Assembly: GCA_031259935.1 (NCBI GenBank)
Contig: JAIRKV010000193.1
Location: 1 to 5,752, forward strand
Length of the DNA stretch: 5,752 bases
Source: Prevotellaceae bacterium
GTDB lineage: Bacteria; Bacteroidota; Bacteroidia; Bacteroidales; UBA932
Reading direction: 5' to 3'
The position numbers and the translations under genes were made by a program. Below are positions 5,306-5,752 of the stretch, one piece after another. Numbering within the stretch: the first letter of the stretch is position 1; each line of letters starts with the position of its first letter. Below the pieces are notes generated by a model. That model searched no databases and had not been told where the DNA came from. It worked only from the letters and a program-made list of their open reading frames with translations.

Positions 5306-5640
5306 ATTGTTTTTTTTATTTCGAGCAATCGCTGTTTAATATTTTTAAGTATTTCTATTGCTTCCATGTTTTTTTTTGTTCCCTCGCGGTTTTCAACAAT
5401 TCGTTTATATGCGCCGTCCAGTTTCATTCCCTGTTTGCGAACCAAAAAGTGTATTAATCGAATCGTTTCAATATCTTGCTGCGAAAAAAGTCGGTTGCCT
5501 TTCCTGTTTCTTTTCGGATTTATAATATCTTTGAAATGGTTTGTCCAAAAGCGAATCAAAGATGTTTCTTCTCCAAAAATATCTGCAACTTCTCCGATTG
5601 AGTAAAATAACTTTTCCGATTCGTTTTCTTTGCCAGTCAT
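5302..5640 (-). CDS. Short MerR-family (MlrA-like) DNA-binding regulator
   Basis: This 112-residue protein has a MerR winged helix-turn-helix. The helix-turn-helix is at about 12-33 (FYSIGEVADIFGEETSLIRF) and the wing plus second helix pair at about 42-64, with KRNRKGNRLFSQQDIETIRL at 43-62. It is followed by VRKQGMKLDGAYKRI at 68-82 and a charged helix at 88-111 that probably dimerises as a coiled coil. RFW in the recognition helix region and KRNRKGNR in the wing are typical of the MlrA-like subgroup common in Bacteroidetes. There is no C-terminal effector-binding domain and no cysteine at all, so metal or thiol sensing like that of classical MerR/SoxR is unlikely. It may act as a constitutive or partner-dependent DNA-binding protein. 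It is first in the minus-strand unit and overlaps the nif3-like gene by four bases. The target is unknown; autoregulation is possible but nothing in the sequence shows it. Confidence 0.9.
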   Translation of the reverse strand: MTGKENESEKLFYSIGEVADIFGEETSLIRFWTNHFKDIINPKRNRKGNRLFSQQDIETIRLIHFLVRKQGMKLDGAYKRIVENREGTKKNMEAIEILKNIKQRLLEIKKTI

Positions 5641-5678
5641 TGTTTATTTTCTAATAATCAACACAAATAATATTAGCA

Positions 5679-5686
5679 CAAAGATA
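5679..5686 (-). promoter_or_regulatory. Promoter -7 box (TATCTTTG) of the merR/nif3 unit
   Basis: The minus strand reads TATCTTTG, an exact TAnnTTTG match identical to the proximal cinA box, 38 bases before the regulator's ATG. About 19 bases upstream the strand reads TGTG rather than TTTG, so the -33 element is imperfect. The predicted leader is roughly 33 bases, AT-rich, with no Shine-Dalgarno sequence. MerR proteins often bind between the two promoter elements, but I see no clear dyad there. Confidence 0.5.
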
Positions 5687-5702
5687 GCATTAAATTATCA
5701 GA

Positions 5703-5733
5703 TTATACACAGACGAATAAAAATTGTTGATAA
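5703..5733. promoter_or_regulatory. Two DnaA-box-like nonamers upstream of the merR-like gene
   Basis: TTATACACA (plus strand, 5703-5711) fits the relaxed DnaA consensus TTWTNCACA. TTATCAACA (minus strand, 5733-5725) is one mismatch from the strict consensus and repeats the nonamer found upstream of prs. They lie within 31 bases in opposite orientation. Two loose matches are not enough to claim an origin or DnaA control. Confidence 0.2.
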
Positions 5734-5752
5734 AATTTATAAAAGAAAGGTA

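Noticed and set aside
4649..5605. Phe/Cys-rich plus-strand open frames opposite the nif3-like and merR-like genes, resembling membrane proteins
   Set aside because: Hydrophobic content comes from reading A-rich coding DNA on the opposite strand (TTT codons). The minus-strand genes have clear family motifs.
5697..5752. Replication origin suggested by DnaA-like boxes and AT-rich DNA
   Set aside because: Only two loose boxes, no dnaA, dnaN or other origin neighbours, and the AT-richness is general to this genome.
1..5752. CRISPR array, tRNA, rRNA, riboswitch or defence island
   Set aside because: No regularly spaced repeats, no cloverleaf with a GTTCGANNC-type arm, no recognisable riboswitch core and no defence genes were seen on either strand by eye. 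A covariance-model search was not possible.

Overview
The window looks like an ordinary stretch of chromosome from a low-GC member of the Bacteroidetes (Bacteroidota). Four observations support this. The DNA is strongly AT-rich. No gene start has a convincing Shine-Dalgarno sequence. TAnnTTTG boxes, the -7 element typical of this phylum, lie just upstream of cinA, prs and the merR-like gene. The proteins, especially the PRPP synthetase, the C4 zinc-ribbon coiled-coil protein and the MlrA-like MerR protein, read like Bacteroidetes family members.

Layout from left to right. Positions 1-170 hold the last 55 codons of an IS30-family transposase whose body lies outside the window. A 215-bp AT-rich gap follows, carrying three promoter-like boxes that point towards cinA. 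cinA (386-1636, +) encodes a full two-domain CinA/PncC protein. It converges on prs (1754-2698, -), encoding PRPP synthetase, across a 117-bp spacer with an imperfect inverted repeat. A 327-bp non-coding gap then separates prs from a minus-strand cluster, transcribed from right to left. In transcription order this cluster is a short MerR-type regulator (5640-5302), a Nif3-family dinuclear-metal protein (5305-4208, overlapping the regulator by ATGA), a lysine-rich low-complexity stretch with broken or very small ORFs (4207-3872), and a coiled-coil C4 zinc-ribbon protein (3871-3026).

How the genes fit together. cinA and prs both touch nucleotide chemistry: CinA C-terminal domains deamidate nicotinamide mononucleotide in pyridine-nucleotide recycling, and Prs makes PRPP for NAD, purine, pyrimidine, histidine and tryptophan synthesis. 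They are convergent, so they are not an operon. The merR/nif3/zinc-ribbon genes look like one transcription unit, because no TAnnTTTG box occurs on the coding strand in the gap ahead of the zinc-ribbon gene. The exact cellular roles of Nif3 and of the zinc-ribbon protein are not settled.

I see no clear novel defence system, CRISPR array, RNA gene or other exotic system. The least explained part is 3872-4207. It is A-rich on the coding strand and encodes lysine-rich peptides interrupted by a frame change at an A7 run and by one stop codon. It also carries two near-identical 34-bp hairpin-containing repeats. It may be a decayed or mis-assembled small basic protein gene, or a spacer undergoing low-complexity expansion.
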